Shown here one piece after another: positions 53,972-63,578 of a stretch of 64,000 nt of DNA. The stretch is from Pleionea sediminis (GTDB taxonomy: Bacteria; Pseudomonadota; Gammaproteobacteria; Enterobacterales; Kangiellaceae). The stretch covers positions 248,001 to 312,000 of the forward strand of contig NZ_SUNB01000003.1 of assembly GCF_007570825.1 (NCBI RefSeq). Direction: 5' to 3'. Both the position numbers and the translations under genes were made by a program. A model generated the notes under the pieces. It did no database searches. It had not been told where the DNA came from and saw nothing but the letters and a program-made list of their open reading frames with translations. Each line of letters starts with the position of its first letter. Positions within the stretch are counted from its first letter, which is position 1.

Positions 53972-54104
53972 TCTCTACAGCATTTAAGATGGCTAATGCT
54001 AACCAATTGCCCGCTTATCCCGCAATAATAACTTCGGCTCTCTTGAAGTTATAGGCTTGCTTCGTATACTCTTCAGCCTGTCTTAAATGGGTAACAGGTG
54101 AGTT

Positions 54105-55940
54105 ATGAAACCAAAATCAAAAATTACCAGCCTGGTTATTGCTAGCGCATTGACTGCCGCGCTCGCTGGATGCCAGCAAGAGAGTAAACCAACCGAACCA
54201 AAAACAGAGGCACCGAAAAAGCCTACGGTGGCTGAAGCGACGGCATATGTCGCAGATGCCGAACAACGCATCGAAGATATTTACGAGTACGCTGCCAAGT
54301 CTGCCTGGGTTGCTCAAACTTATATCAACTCAGACACTCAGTATCTCGAATCCAAAGCTAACAAAGAATTTAAATTATTAGGCATTGAGCTCGCCAACGG
54401 AGCTGCTAAATTTAATGACTTAAAACTTCCGTATGACATTGAGCGCAAATTAAAACTGTTGCGTCTCGGCCTAACGTTACCGGCGCCAGCCAACGAGCCG
54501 GAAAAAGCAGAAGAATTATCGAAAATTGAGAGTCAATTATCGGCCATGTATGGTTCGGGCAAAACTCCCGATGGTAATGAATACGACTTAATTCAGTTAT
54601 CCAACGTCTTGGTCGATTCCGACGACCCTCAAGCCATGCTTGACGCCTGGGTACAATGGCGCAAAGTATCTCCACAAATGAAAGAGCCCTATCAACGATT
54701 GGTAGAAATTGCCAATGAGGGCGCTAAAGACTTAGGCTTTAAAGATTTGGGTGCAATGTGGCGTTCTCATTACGATATGGATCCCGACGCCTTCGCACAG
54801 GAAATGGACCGAGTTTGGGGGCAAGTTAAACCACTCTATGAATCCTTGCATTGTCACGTCAGAGCAAAATTAAACGAAAAGTACGGTGAAGAAGTGGTTG
54901 CGAATAATGGCGCAATTCCGGCTCATCTACTCGGTAACATGTGGGCACAACAATGGGGTAACATTTACGATACGGTTGCTCCAGAAGGTGGCACTGGTGT
55001 CGATGTCACAGAACGTTTACAAGCAAAATCTTACGACGCTGTAGGAATGGTCCGAGAAGCGGAAGGATTTTTTACATCACTAGGATTCAAACCTCTACCC
55101 GATTCGTTCTGGACAAATTCTTTATTCACCGAACCGCGCGACCGCGATGTTGTTTGTCATGCTAGCGCCTGGGATATCACCACCGAAGATTACCGAATCA
55201 AAATGTGTATTCAAATCACGGGCGATGAGTTTAATACCATTCACCACGAATTGGGGCACAATTTCTACCAACGCGCGTATAACCTGACACAACCTATGTT
55301 GTACCGTGGGAGTGCAAATGACGGATTTCACGAGGCCATTGGTGACACCATTGCATTATCTATCACACCTAAGTATTTAAAAGAGATTGGATTGATTAAT
55401 GAAGTTCCCGATGCCGATGGTGACCTACCGTTTCTGATGCGTATGGCGATGGATAAAATAGCCTTCTTGCCCTTCGGTTTAATGGTTGATAAATGGCGCT
55501 GGAAAGTCTTCAATGGCGAGTTAACGCCAGAGAGTTATAATCAAGGCTGGTGGCAATTACGTGAAGAATACCAAGGCGTTAAAGCACCTATTGCGCGAAC
55601 AGAATCCGACTTCGATCCGGGTGCGAAATATCATATTCCTGGTAACACGCCTTATTCAAGATACTTTTTGGCGCACATTTTACAGTTCCAGTTCCACCGT
55701 GAGCTTTGTAAAATTGCCGGTCATGAAGGACCTCTTCATCGTTGTTCGATTTACAACAACAAAGAAGCCGGTGCCAAGTTAAAAGCGATGCTTGAAATGG
55801 GTCAAAGCCGCCCATGGCAAGAAGCATTAGAAACGATGACTGGTGCCAAACAAATGGATGCTACTGCAGTTCTAGATTACTTTGCTCCATTGCAAGCCTG
55901 GTTAAATGAGCAAAATACAGGCCGCGAATGTGGTTGGTAA
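54105..55940 (+). CDS. M2-family (ACE-like) zinc dipeptidyl carboxypeptidase, lipoprotein
   Basis: 611 residues. Lipobox ALAGC at about 18-22 after a hydrophobic signal (LVIASALTAALAGCQQ). Zinc motif HHELGHNF at about 383-390 (HExxH with His ligands) and the downstream Glu ligand in FHEAIGDTIALS (about residue 412). The segment GDEFNTIHHELGH is ACE-like. A few bacterial M2 enzymes have been characterised as dipeptidyl carboxypeptidases. AGGTGAG lies before the ATG at 54105. Stands alone, ending at a terminator. Residue +2 is Gln, compatible with outer membrane. Confidence 0.9.
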   Translation: MKPKSKITSLVIASALTAALAGCQQESKPTEPKTEAPKKPTVAEATAYVADAEQRIEDIYEYAAKSAWVAQTYINSDTQYLESKANKEFKLLGIELANGAAKFNDLKLPYDIERKLKLLRLGLTLPAPANEPEKAEELSKIESQLSAMYGSGKTPDGNEYDLIQLSNVLVDSDDPQAMLDAWVQWRKVSPQMKEPYQRLVEIANEGAKDLGFKDLGAMWRSHYDMDPDAFAQEMDRVWGQVKPLYESLHCHVRAKLNEKYGEEVVANNGAIPAHLLGNMWAQQWGNIYDTVAPEGGTGVDVTERLQAKSYDAVGMVREAEGFFTSLGFKPLPDSFWTNSLFTEPRDRDVVCHASAWDITTEDYRIKMCIQITGDEFNTIHHELGHNFYQRAYNLTQPMLYRGSANDGFHEAIGDTIALSITPKYLKEIGLINEVPDADGDLPFLMRMAMDKIAFLPFGLMVDKWRWKVFNGELTPESYNQGWWQLREEYQGVKAPIARTESDFDPGAKYHIPGNTPYSRYFLAHILQFQFHRELCKIAGHEGPLHRCSIYNNKEAGAKLKAMLEMGQSRPWQEALETMTGAKQMDATAVLDYFAPLQAWLNEQNTGRECGW

Positions 55941-55985
55941 TATTTTGCTCTTGATTTAATGCTTTGAAAAATTTAAGGCAGAAAA

Positions 55986-56008
55986 AAAGGCGGCATCATG
56001 CCGCCTTT
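55986..56008 (+). terminator. Intrinsic terminator of M2 peptidase gene
   Basis: AAAGGCGGCA (55986-55995), TCA, TGCCGCCTTT (55999-56008). 10-bp GC stem; T-run short (CTTTCT). Confidence 0.65.
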
Positions 56009-56009
56009 C

Positions 56010-56594
56010 TAACTCATATCAAATACTTCTTCGATCCCTCGTTCCCTAAAGTTTGTTGCTATCCTTAAATCAATCCCTGATGCTTATCTCTCCTGCTGAC
56101 TTCAATCCACTTGAAGTTGTCATCCAATAACTCAGCACTCATCCTTATATCAATTTATCCTTAAATCCGATTACTCCATCAATCGACGTATCATTCCTTG
56201 ATACTCCTCCTTCGAATAATTCAGTCCTTAAATCCCGTTTCCTGTCTTCAAAAACACATCCGTTGGCTTCAATCCTTGGTCATTCTTCCGTGGTGGTTCG
56301 TCCTGAACACAATTCCTATGTTACGTTTTTCCAAATCTGGAACAACCCTGAAAAAATCCATCTCAAAACCAACAACTTCATCTCATTTTATTTAATACCT
56401 TTAACTTCAATAAGTTAGAAATATAAAACCGTTAACTTATCCAATCACTCTGAGTCGATTTAACGAAAAACTGACCGAACCTTGAGACATCGCTTACACC
56501 GTCAAACGCTATGAACTGATGCATTGTCCATGTTCCTAAAATGATTCATCAAAATCATTAAGAACCACTTTTCAAAATCACGACTCATCTTCGA
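56010..56594. other. Gene-free pyrimidine-skewed region with repeated TCCTTAAATC
   Basis: 585 bases with no supported gene. The plus strand is strongly C/T rich (40 of 60 bases pyrimidine in 56041-56100). TCCTTAAATC occurs at 56062-56071, 56158-56167 and 56224-56233, with the related TCCTTATATC at 56142-56151. On the minus strand this reads GATTTAAGGA. Several short minus-strand reading frames exist (the clearest encodes MSAELLDDNFKWIEVS in about 25 codons) but none is long enough to support. It could be a decayed gene, a UTR or noncoding RNA. Confidence 0.4.
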
Positions 56595-59500
56595 CTATGA
56601 CTCTGTTGTTGGCCGAATACGATAGAACATAGCGTACAATACAGGCACGACAACTAATGTTAAAATTGTCGCAAATCCCAAACCAAACATAATTGTTACC
56701 GCCATCGAACGGAAAAACACATCAAATAATAGAGGAATCATTCCTAAAATGGTCGTTATCGCAGCCATTGAAACAGGCCGAACTCGACTGACACCAGAGT
56801 CGATAATCGCTTGATACGGTTCCTTCCCTTCACATAATTCCAGATTGATTTGATCCACCAAAACAATACCATTTTTAATGAGCATGCCTGACAAACTTAA
56901 TAATCCAAGTAATGCCATAAAGCTGAAAGAAGCATTCATGGTTAATAAACCGAGCGTCACTCCAATGATCGCCAATGGCACGGTTGCCCAAATGACCAAG
57001 GGTGCTCGCAATGCATTAAACAAAAATACGGTGATCATAAACATCGCCAAATACCCCAGAGGCAAAGAGCCAAATATTGCTTTCTGAGCATCACGAGAAG
57101 ACTCATACTCGCCGCCCCATTCCATGGCATAACCACGCGGTAACTCGATCGCATCAATCGTTGGCTTAACGCGACTTAAAACAGCCGCGGCAGTGTCGTC
57201 ACTTAAAACATCATGATCGGCTTGAACCGTTATGGTTCTCTTTCGATCGCGCCGTAAGATTAATGAGTTCTCCCACTCTACAGTAAAGTCACTCACCACT
57301 TGTGTGATTGGCACATAAACTTTTAATACCGGACTGTAAATTTGTAAGTCATTCAAACTATTAATGGTCAGTCGTTGACTTTCAGGAGCTCGAGCGATGA
57401 TTGGCAACATATCAGTTCCATCACGATAAACGCCAACTTGTTTACCACTAAAGTTAGTTAACAAGAGTTCATCGAGATCTGACTTACTAATTCCTAACCG
57501 TTGCGCTACCGATTCGTTAAATTGTGGTCGAACAAGCTTGGTTTTTTCCTGCCAGGTATGGCGCACATTATGAGCGGAAGGTTCTTCTCTTAAAACTTTT
57601 TCTGCTTGCTGCGCCAGCTCTCTTAATACATCAGGACTCGGTCCAGTGAATCGCACTTCTAATTTTGCATCGGTGGAGGGACCAATTTCCATCGGTTTAA
57701 TTTTTATCATGCCATTAAGAAAGTCAGAATTACCATATTCTCTAACTTTTCTCATGACAGCCGCAACTTGATCGCGACTTTGCACGCGAACAATGACCTG
57801 TCCATAACCCGAGTACGACTTTTGTGGTGCATAAGTTAACATAAAACGAGGTGCGCCTTGTCCAACTGTCGAAGTCACTTCAACAACTTCTTCCATGGAT
57901 AAGAGATATGACTGAACTTTTTTAATATCCGCTTGTGTTTCTCGAATATCGGAACCTTGATAACGCCAATAATCGACGTAAAACATGGGCGTATTAGAAG
58001 CAGGAAAAAACGATTGTTTTACTTTTCCAAAACCAACTAATGAAACGAAAAGCAAAATAAATAATCCTAGAACAGTAATCACGCGATGCTTCATGGAGAA
58101 TGATAAAATACTGCGATAAATATCGAAAATTGCTCCGCGATAGGGATCCGAGTCATTCTCCGACTGATTGGAAGATTCATCCTCACTGTTCGATTGCTTT
58201 GGCGACTTAAAAAACAAATCCGCGAAAAACGGTGTTAATGTAATTGCGGTTACCCAACTTAACAACAAAGAAATCAACAAGACATAGAACAAGCTACCGG
58301 CAAATTCTCCCGTTGCATCGGAAGATAATCCAATAGGCGCAAACGCAGTAATGGCAATAACGGTCGCTCCCAAAAGCGGCCACTTAGTTTGTCCGACAAT
58401 GGCAACCGAAGCTTCAACCTTACTCAAGCCTTTTTTCAAGCCGACTAAAATACCTTCCGTTATTACAATGGCATTATCGACCAGCATTCCTAATGCGATA
58501 ATCAGCGCTCCGAGCGAGATTCGTTGCAAATCAATCGCAAACAACTTCATAAATATAAACGAACCTAAAACGGTCAGCAGCAAAATTAAACCAATTAAAA
58601 CTCCACTGCGACCCCCCATAAAAACGAGCAAAACCAGAATAACGATAGCAACAGCTTCCATTAAGCTAATGATAAATCCGTCTACCGATTTTTCGACTTC
58701 ATCCGGCTGTTTGTAAACGGCATTGATTTTCATACCGATTGGGCGCTGGTAATCAATTTCTGATAACTTTTGATCGATGGCGGCACCCACATCAACAACA
58801 TTAACGTTGCTGGCAAAAGAAACTCCGACGAAAATCGCTTGGTTATTATTGTAATTTACAACATGAGTTGGAACTTCAGCATACTCTTTGGTGACTTTAG
58901 CAACATCACCCAGGTAAATTAATTTTGAGTCTCCTGGCTGAGAAATTAATAACATTTCGAGTTCTGATACATCATTAAATTCACCCGTCGGATGAAAACG
59001 AATGGATTCACCCCCAACTTTAATTCGACCGGCATTCGAGACTGTATTTTGAGTATCTAACAGTTGAAAGATATAACTTGCGGGGATCCCTAATTGCGAC
59101 AACCGATGGGTAGAAATTTCAACGACCACTTGCTCTTGTAGCTCACCAGAAACGGAGACTTTGCCAACCCCCGGAACCAGAACTAACTCTCGTTTTAAAT
59201 AATCAACGTAATCACTCAGCTCTTCATAATGGTATCCGTCACCAGTTACCGCAAATAAAACGCCATAAACATCTCCAAAATCATCAATAACACGCGGCGC
59301 ACGAACACCGTGGGGTAGTGTTTGTGCTGTATCATCAACTTTGTGTCGCAATTCATCCCATATTTGCTTGAGTTGTTTTTTTCGATAAATACTTTTCATG
59401 TCAACAATAATTTGCGATTTACCATTGGATGAAATCGAAGTAACAAAGTCAACATAAGGCAATGATTGAATGGCATTCTCAATTGGGAAAGTCACTTCTT

Positions 59501-59681
59501 CCTCTACTTGCGTAGGACTAGCACCAGGATAATGAGTAATGATCATCGCTTGTTTAATCGTAAACTCAGGATCTTCTAGCTGACCCAATCCCAGATAGCT
59601 GACTGTACCGCCAATCAATAATAACAGTGCCATCATCCAACTGATGACTTTCTTCTCGATTGATAACTGAGCAAGACTCAT
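56595..59681 (-). CDS. RND-family efflux permease (AcrB-like)
   Basis: 1028 residues from ATG 59681, which overlaps the adaptor stop (TAATG); the frame is open 8 codons further but that would overlap the adaptor gene. Twelve transmembrane helices in two repeats. Porter signature ASPTQVEEEVTFPIENAIQSLPYVD near the start. TM4 carries LGMLVDNAIVITEG, with one Asp-Asn rather than the Asp-Asp pair of AcrB; TM10 has MLIKNGIVLVDQIN. An acidic cytoplasmic insert (SEDESSNQSENDSD) follows TM6. Proton-driven export; substrate unknown. An outer-membrane channel is not encoded here, so it must recruit a TolC elsewhere. Confidence 0.93.
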   Translation of the reverse strand: MSLAQLSIEKKVISWMMALLLLIGGTVSYLGLGQLEDPEFTIKQAMIITHYPGASPTQVEEEVTFPIENAIQSLPYVDFVTSISSNGKSQIIVDMKSIYRKKQLKQIWDELRHKVDDTAQTLPHGVRAPRVIDDFGDVYGVLFAVTGDGYHYEELSDYVDYLKRELVLVPGVGKVSVSGELQEQVVVEISTHRLSQLGIPASYIFQLLDTQNTVSNAGRIKVGGESIRFHPTGEFNDVSELEMLLISQPGDSKLIYLGDVAKVTKEYAEVPTHVVNYNNNQAIFVGVSFASNVNVVDVGAAIDQKLSEIDYQRPIGMKINAVYKQPDEVEKSVDGFIISLMEAVAIVILVLLVFMGGRSGVLIGLILLLTVLGSFIFMKLFAIDLQRISLGALIIALGMLVDNAIVITEGILVGLKKGLSKVEASVAIVGQTKWPLLGATVIAITAFAPIGLSSDATGEFAGSLFYVLLISLLLSWVTAITLTPFFADLFFKSPKQSNSEDESSNQSENDSDPYRGAIFDIYRSILSFSMKHRVITVLGLFILLFVSLVGFGKVKQSFFPASNTPMFYVDYWRYQGSDIRETQADIKKVQSYLLSMEEVVEVTSTVGQGAPRFMLTYAPQKSYSGYGQVIVRVQSRDQVAAVMRKVREYGNSDFLNGMIKIKPMEIGPSTDAKLEVRFTGPSPDVLRELAQQAEKVLREEPSAHNVRHTWQEKTKLVRPQFNESVAQRLGISKSDLDELLLTNFSGKQVGVYRDGTDMLPIIARAPESQRLTINSLNDLQIYSPVLKVYVPITQVVSDFTVEWENSLILRRDRKRTITVQADHDVLSDDTAAAVLSRVKPTIDAIELPRGYAMEWGGEYESSRDAQKAIFGSLPLGYLAMFMITVFLFNALRAPLVIWATVPLAIIGVTLGLLTMNASFSFMALLGLLSLSGMLIKNGIVLVDQINLELCEGKEPYQAIIDSGVSRVRPVSMAAITTILGMIPLLFDVFFRSMAVTIMFGLGFATILTLVVVPVLYAMFYRIRPTTES

Positions 59682-60769
59682 TACAGACCTCGCTCTTTTG
59701 TCCAAGGTTTAACTTTCATCCCTTCTTTTAAATGATGAACACCAGCAACAATAATTTGATCACCTTCACTGACGCCTTGTTTAATGACAACACCCTGACT
59801 GTGCACCTGACCAATCGCCACTTTTTGCAAGGTCACCGATTGAGTCTCTTCCAGATACTTCCAAATATACGCCTGTCCTTGTTCAGTTTCTTTCTCATCA
59901 GGCACAAATACCGCTTCTACGGGCAAAACAATGCCACTCAAACCCATGTGTGTGACCTGACTCAGATCGATATAAACGGTAGCTGACATGCCCGGAAGCA
60001 CATTAATCGTTTCTGGTGACGGTAACGAAAAGACGACTTTATAAGTTAATGTTACTGGGTCAGCTTGTGTGTCCCACTCTTTAATTGAGATCAAAAATGG
60101 CTGCTCAGGCAAAGCATCAAAAGTGACCGTCGGTTGATAATTGGCGTCCCGTTTGACCATGGCCATAATTCGCTCAGGAACCTGGATCGAAACATCCATT
60201 AAATCACGGTTAAGAATACGTAGAATGTTTTGCTTGGCTTGAATATTTTCACGGTTTTTAACAAACACCCGAGCTACGGTTCCCTGATACGGGGCTCTTA
60301 ATTCGGTATGCTCTAAATCGGATTGCGCTCGTTCCAGTTCTGCTTTTGTAATCAGCAAATTGGCTTGTGCTTCATCCAATTGTGATTGGGCAGCCAAACT
60401 TCTTTCTTTGAGAGTTTTTGCCCGTTCGAATTGAGACTTCGCCAGCTCAAATCGAGCTTGACGGTCGTTTAGACGCAACTGAAACTCTTGATCATCAAGA
60501 CGAGCTAATAATTGTCCTTGCTGCACAACGTCACCAGGCTTAACTAAAAACTCTTCTATTTCACCGCTAACTCGAAATGCCAGGTTAGCCCCTTGGTTAG
60601 CCTCTACTATCGCAGGAAACTGACGAACCTGACTCTGAGCCAGAGAGGTCACCGTCATGATTTTCGCGGGACGCACCAAAGGTTCTTGATTATCGACAGG
60701 CTCGGGAGTGTCACAGGATATTAACACCAGGCAAGCAAAAAGCGTTATCAGGGATCGTAAGATCATCAT
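59681..60769 (-). CDS. Membrane fusion protein (HlyD-like) lipoprotein of RND system
   Basis: 362 residues. Signal with lipobox LISC at about 16-19 (CDTPEPV after it). Lipoyl half sites IEEFLVKPGDVVQQGQLLARLDDQE and LRAPYQGTVARVF flank an alpha hairpin (about 85-140), then the beta-barrel domain with YKVVFSLPSPETINVLPGMSATVYIDL. Bridges the RND permease and outer-membrane channel. Its stop overlaps the permease start. Divergent from the LysR gene. Confidence 0.92.
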   Translation of the reverse strand: MMILRSLITLFACLVLISCDTPEPVDNQEPLVRPAKIMTVTSLAQSQVRQFPAIVEANQGANLAFRVSGEIEEFLVKPGDVVQQGQLLARLDDQEFQLRLNDRQARFELAKSQFERAKTLKERSLAAQSQLDEAQANLLITKAELERAQSDLEHTELRAPYQGTVARVFVKNRENIQAKQNILRILNRDLMDVSIQVPERIMAMVKRDANYQPTVTFDALPEQPFLISIKEWDTQADPVTLTYKVVFSLPSPETINVLPGMSATVYIDLSQVTHMGLSGIVLPVEAVFVPDEKETEQGQAYIWKYLEETQSVTLQKVAIGQVHSQGVVIKQGVSEGDQIIVAGVHHLKEGMKVKPWTKERGL

Positions 60770-60791
60770 GTTTTACCTTAAATCAATTAGT

Positions 60792-60809
60792 TGCCGCCAT
60801 ATTACGGCA
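60792..60809. promoter_or_regulatory. Inverted repeat, candidate LysR operator
   Basis: TGCCG (60792-60796), N8, CGGCA (60805-60809) in the 93-bp region between the adaptor and LysR genes. It is symmetric and in the right place for an operator of the divergent regulator; the LysR T-N11-A form is met approximately. Confidence 0.4.
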
Positions 60810-60862
60810 GAAAGTGATAAAATAATATTTAAGCTTTCTTTTTATCTTATTAAGTTTTATTT

Positions 60863-61750
60863 ATGAACTTTGAACAACTTAAAATTCTTCACCACATTAT
60901 AGAGGATGGTGGCCTCAATGCCGCTGCACGACGCCTTAATAAAACTCAACCTGCCTTGTCGATAGCCATAAAGAAACTTGAGTCGTCCGTGGGCTTCGAC
61001 ATATTAAGTCGCGATCATTATCGCCTCGAGTTAACAGAACGAGGCAAAACCTTTTACCGTCAATCAAAAATGCTTTTGCAAGACATGGAGCGCCTAAAAA
61101 CACTGAGCCAGCAACTGTCTAAGGGAGAGGAACCTTCCTTTAACATTACTTTCGAGCAGTCTAGCCCGCCCGATCATTACATGCCGGTGTTTAAACAATC
61201 GCTGCAGCGGTTTAAGGCCACTCAGTTTAAATTTTCCAGTGGTTATCGATTTTCAGCACTACAACACGTTAGCGAGGGTTTAGCTGATCTGGGTATTGGT
61301 CCCTGGTTTCATGTAATGCATTCAACTGGAGATTTTGAAACTTTACCATTAGGGGAATTTCATTTACTGGTTGTCGCTTCGCCCAATTTGATTTCATACA
61401 AAAAGCCGATCACGCTCCAATCTCTGAACGATTATCCTCTTATTACCACCCAGGAGAGCGGCCTCAATTTCGATAATGAAAGTTTGTCTTCGTTTAAATC
61501 AGCAAGCCAACAGTGCCGTGTTAACTCACCAGAGACTTCTCGCCAAATGTTGATTAATGAGATGGGTTGGGGAATGATTCCTAAACATTACGTTGAAGAT
61601 GATCTAAAACAAGAACGACTTAAACCGTTAAAAATACTCGACTTTGAATCGGAATTTACTGGCGAAATACGGGCCTTTCGACAAAGGAATAAAACCCACG
61701 GACCTGTCGCGGAATTCATATGGCAATCGCTTAAAGAAAACTGCAGTTGA
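60863..61750 (+). CDS. LysR-family transcriptional regulator
   Basis: 295 residues. N-terminal winged HTH (MNFEQLKILHHIIEDGGLNAAARRLNKTQPALSIAIKKLESSVGF, about 1-65), then a periplasmic-binding-like effector domain. Transcribed away from the RND operon across 93 bp containing an inverted repeat, so it most likely controls that operon and itself. The inducer is unknown. No Shine-Dalgarno is obvious before the ATG (TTAAGTTTTATTT). Confidence 0.92.
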   Translation: MNFEQLKILHHIIEDGGLNAAARRLNKTQPALSIAIKKLESSVGFDILSRDHYRLELTERGKTFYRQSKMLLQDMERLKTLSQQLSKGEEPSFNITFEQSSPPDHYMPVFKQSLQRFKATQFKFSSGYRFSALQHVSEGLADLGIGPWFHVMHSTGDFETLPLGEFHLLVVASPNLISYKKPITLQSLNDYPLITTQESGLNFDNESLSSFKSASQQCRVNSPETSRQMLINEMGWGMIPKHYVEDDLKQERLKPLKILDFESEFTGEIRAFRQRNKTHGPVAEFIWQSLKENCS

Positions 61751-61763
61751 TAAATAAATTAAA

Positions 61764-63362
61764 TTAGTTTTGAGACGTTGAAGACTTAGTATTCATGACT
61801 CTACTAATCGTCTGACTAAGCTTATTAATATTGTATGGTTTATCAATGATGCCGTCACAGCCCCAGCTTCTCAAGTTTTCGGAGGTTCGAAGATTTAAAT
61901 AACCAGTCACCAGTAAAATAGGAATGTCAGGTCTAATCGACTTAATTTCTTTCATCAACTCGGGGCCCATCAGCTTTGGCATGGAGTAATCAGTAATAAT
62001 GAGATCAAATTTATCAGGAGCACTCTTAAAAGCCTTTAAAGCTTTATGACTGTCTAAGAAACTGGTAACGGTGTAACCAAGTTGTGATAAAACCTCTACC
62101 CCCATATTGTTGACAACAAGCTCATCGTCAACCAATAAAATATTTCCCTCTCCTAGCAAGAGTGACGGATGAGTTAAAGGCAATATTGCAGAGGATTTAC
62201 CACTCATAATAGGAAAATAAATTTTAAACGTTGTACCTATATTAAGCTCACTTTCAACTTCAATAAATCCATCATGTTGCTTAACAATATTTGCGATTAT
62301 TGATAACCCCAACCCGGTGCCGCGATGTTCATCTTTTTCTTTTGTGGTAAAAAACGGATCAAATATTTTTTCTATTGTCGCTTCACTCATTCCGCTTCCA
62401 TTATCAGAAACGGTTAAACAAATATATTGAAACGCTGTTTTAATTTCATTTGTGGAATCATAAGGCTGAGTTGAATCAAGTGATAATACAACTTTCCCTT
62501 TTTGACTGATGGATTGAATCGCGTTCAACATCAAATTTAAAATAACCTGATAAATTTGTGAGGATTCTGCAGCAATGGGTGGTAAATCAGGCTCAATATT
62601 AAATTCAATTTGAATGTTAGGTGGTGCCGACGCTTTGATTACTGTCACGACTTCATTGGCGAGCTCATCTAATTGAACCGCATTCAAACTGGGTATTGAT
62701 GTCCGACTTATCACTAAAATCTTTTTGACTAAATCTTTAGCTCGCTTTGCAGAGTCTTCAATGTGATTAATTTTTTCGATTAGTTTTTCTGATCCTTTTA
62801 ATTGCAAACGCAACAATTCCGAATATCCAATGATGGGGGCTAGCAAATTATTAAAGTCATGAGCAATTCCACCAGCCAAAGTACCCAAAGCTTCCATTTT
62901 TTGAGCTTGCTTTAATTGCTTTTCTAACTCTAACTTATCCTCCTCTGCATGTTTTCTTTCCGTAATATCGACAAAGTTTATAATCGCTTTATCAAGCTCT
63001 CCGTCATCAGAAAAAATAGGCGTTGCATTGACCATCACCCAGGTAATGTACTCTCGATCCGGTCGATTTACTCCCAGTACAAGATTTTTAAGTGTCTTTT
63101 TAGTCGCAAAAACTTGGCTCACCGGATAATCGCCAACCTGCATTACCGTTAAATCTTCATGCAAGAAGCACCAGGCTTGATCAATAGCCCTCTTACCCGA
63201 CATTTGCTCACGGTTCAATCCTAAAATATTTGACGCTTCGGGATTACTGTACAAAATACTGGTATCACGATCGTGAACAACAACACCTACCAGCAAGTCA
63301 TGCAAAGTTGACTCAAAGTCTTGTTCACGTCCGAGACGCTTATTTTGAACTTTTTCACTCAC
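61764..63362 (-). CDS. Hybrid histidine kinase, PAS-HisKA-HATPase-REC
   Basis: 532 residues without transmembrane helices, so a cytosolic sensor. PAS domain at about 18-135 (VVHDRDTSILYSNPEASNILGLN, ending VDITERKHAEE). HisKA with MEALGTLAGGIAHDFNNLLAPIIGYSEL, phospho-acceptor His in AHDFNN. HATPase with NLMLNAIQS, DNGSGM, and GTGLGLSII. C-terminal REC (about 395-520) with the phospho-acceptor Asp in LIITDYSMP and Lys in IDKPYN. Start codon is GTG at 63362. No separate response regulator is adjacent, so output must go to an unlinked protein or phosphotransfer. Confidence 0.92.
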   Translation of the reverse strand: MSEKVQNKRLGREQDFESTLHDLLVGVVVHDRDTSILYSNPEASNILGLNREQMSGKRAIDQAWCFLHEDLTVMQVGDYPVSQVFATKKTLKNLVLGVNRPDREYITWVMVNATPIFSDDGELDKAIINFVDITERKHAEEDKLELEKQLKQAQKMEALGTLAGGIAHDFNNLLAPIIGYSELLRLQLKGSEKLIEKINHIEDSAKRAKDLVKKILVISRTSIPSLNAVQLDELANEVVTVIKASAPPNIQIEFNIEPDLPPIAAESSQIYQVILNLMLNAIQSISQKGKVVLSLDSTQPYDSTNEIKTAFQYICLTVSDNGSGMSEATIEKIFDPFFTTKEKDEHRGTGLGLSIIANIVKQHDGFIEVESELNIGTTFKIYFPIMSGKSSAILPLTHPSLLLGEGNILLVDDELVVNNMGVEVLSQLGYTVTSFLDSHKALKAFKSAPDKFDLIITDYSMPKLMGPELMKEIKSIRPDIPILLVTGYLNLRTSENLRSWGCDGIIDKPYNINKLSQTISRVMNTKSSTSQN

Positions 63363-63578
63363 GATAAGCGCTTAAAACAAACTGTTTAATTATGGTGTTC
63401 ACAAAAACACTCCACGCACAGCTTGATATTGATAACGACTGAAGAAAAACCGACTTCTTACCTTTTCAAAATTAAATATCACCAAATAGAGATGACGTAA
63501 CCTACGATTCGACAACAATTCCTTAATACAATAAGTATAGTTCAGTTTAAAAACATGACCGTCGATATTGATTAGTAT

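Noticed and set aside
56198-56395. 65-codon plus-strand ORF in the pyrimidine-skewed region
   Set aside because: The composition is driven by the C/T skew and no start signal is present.
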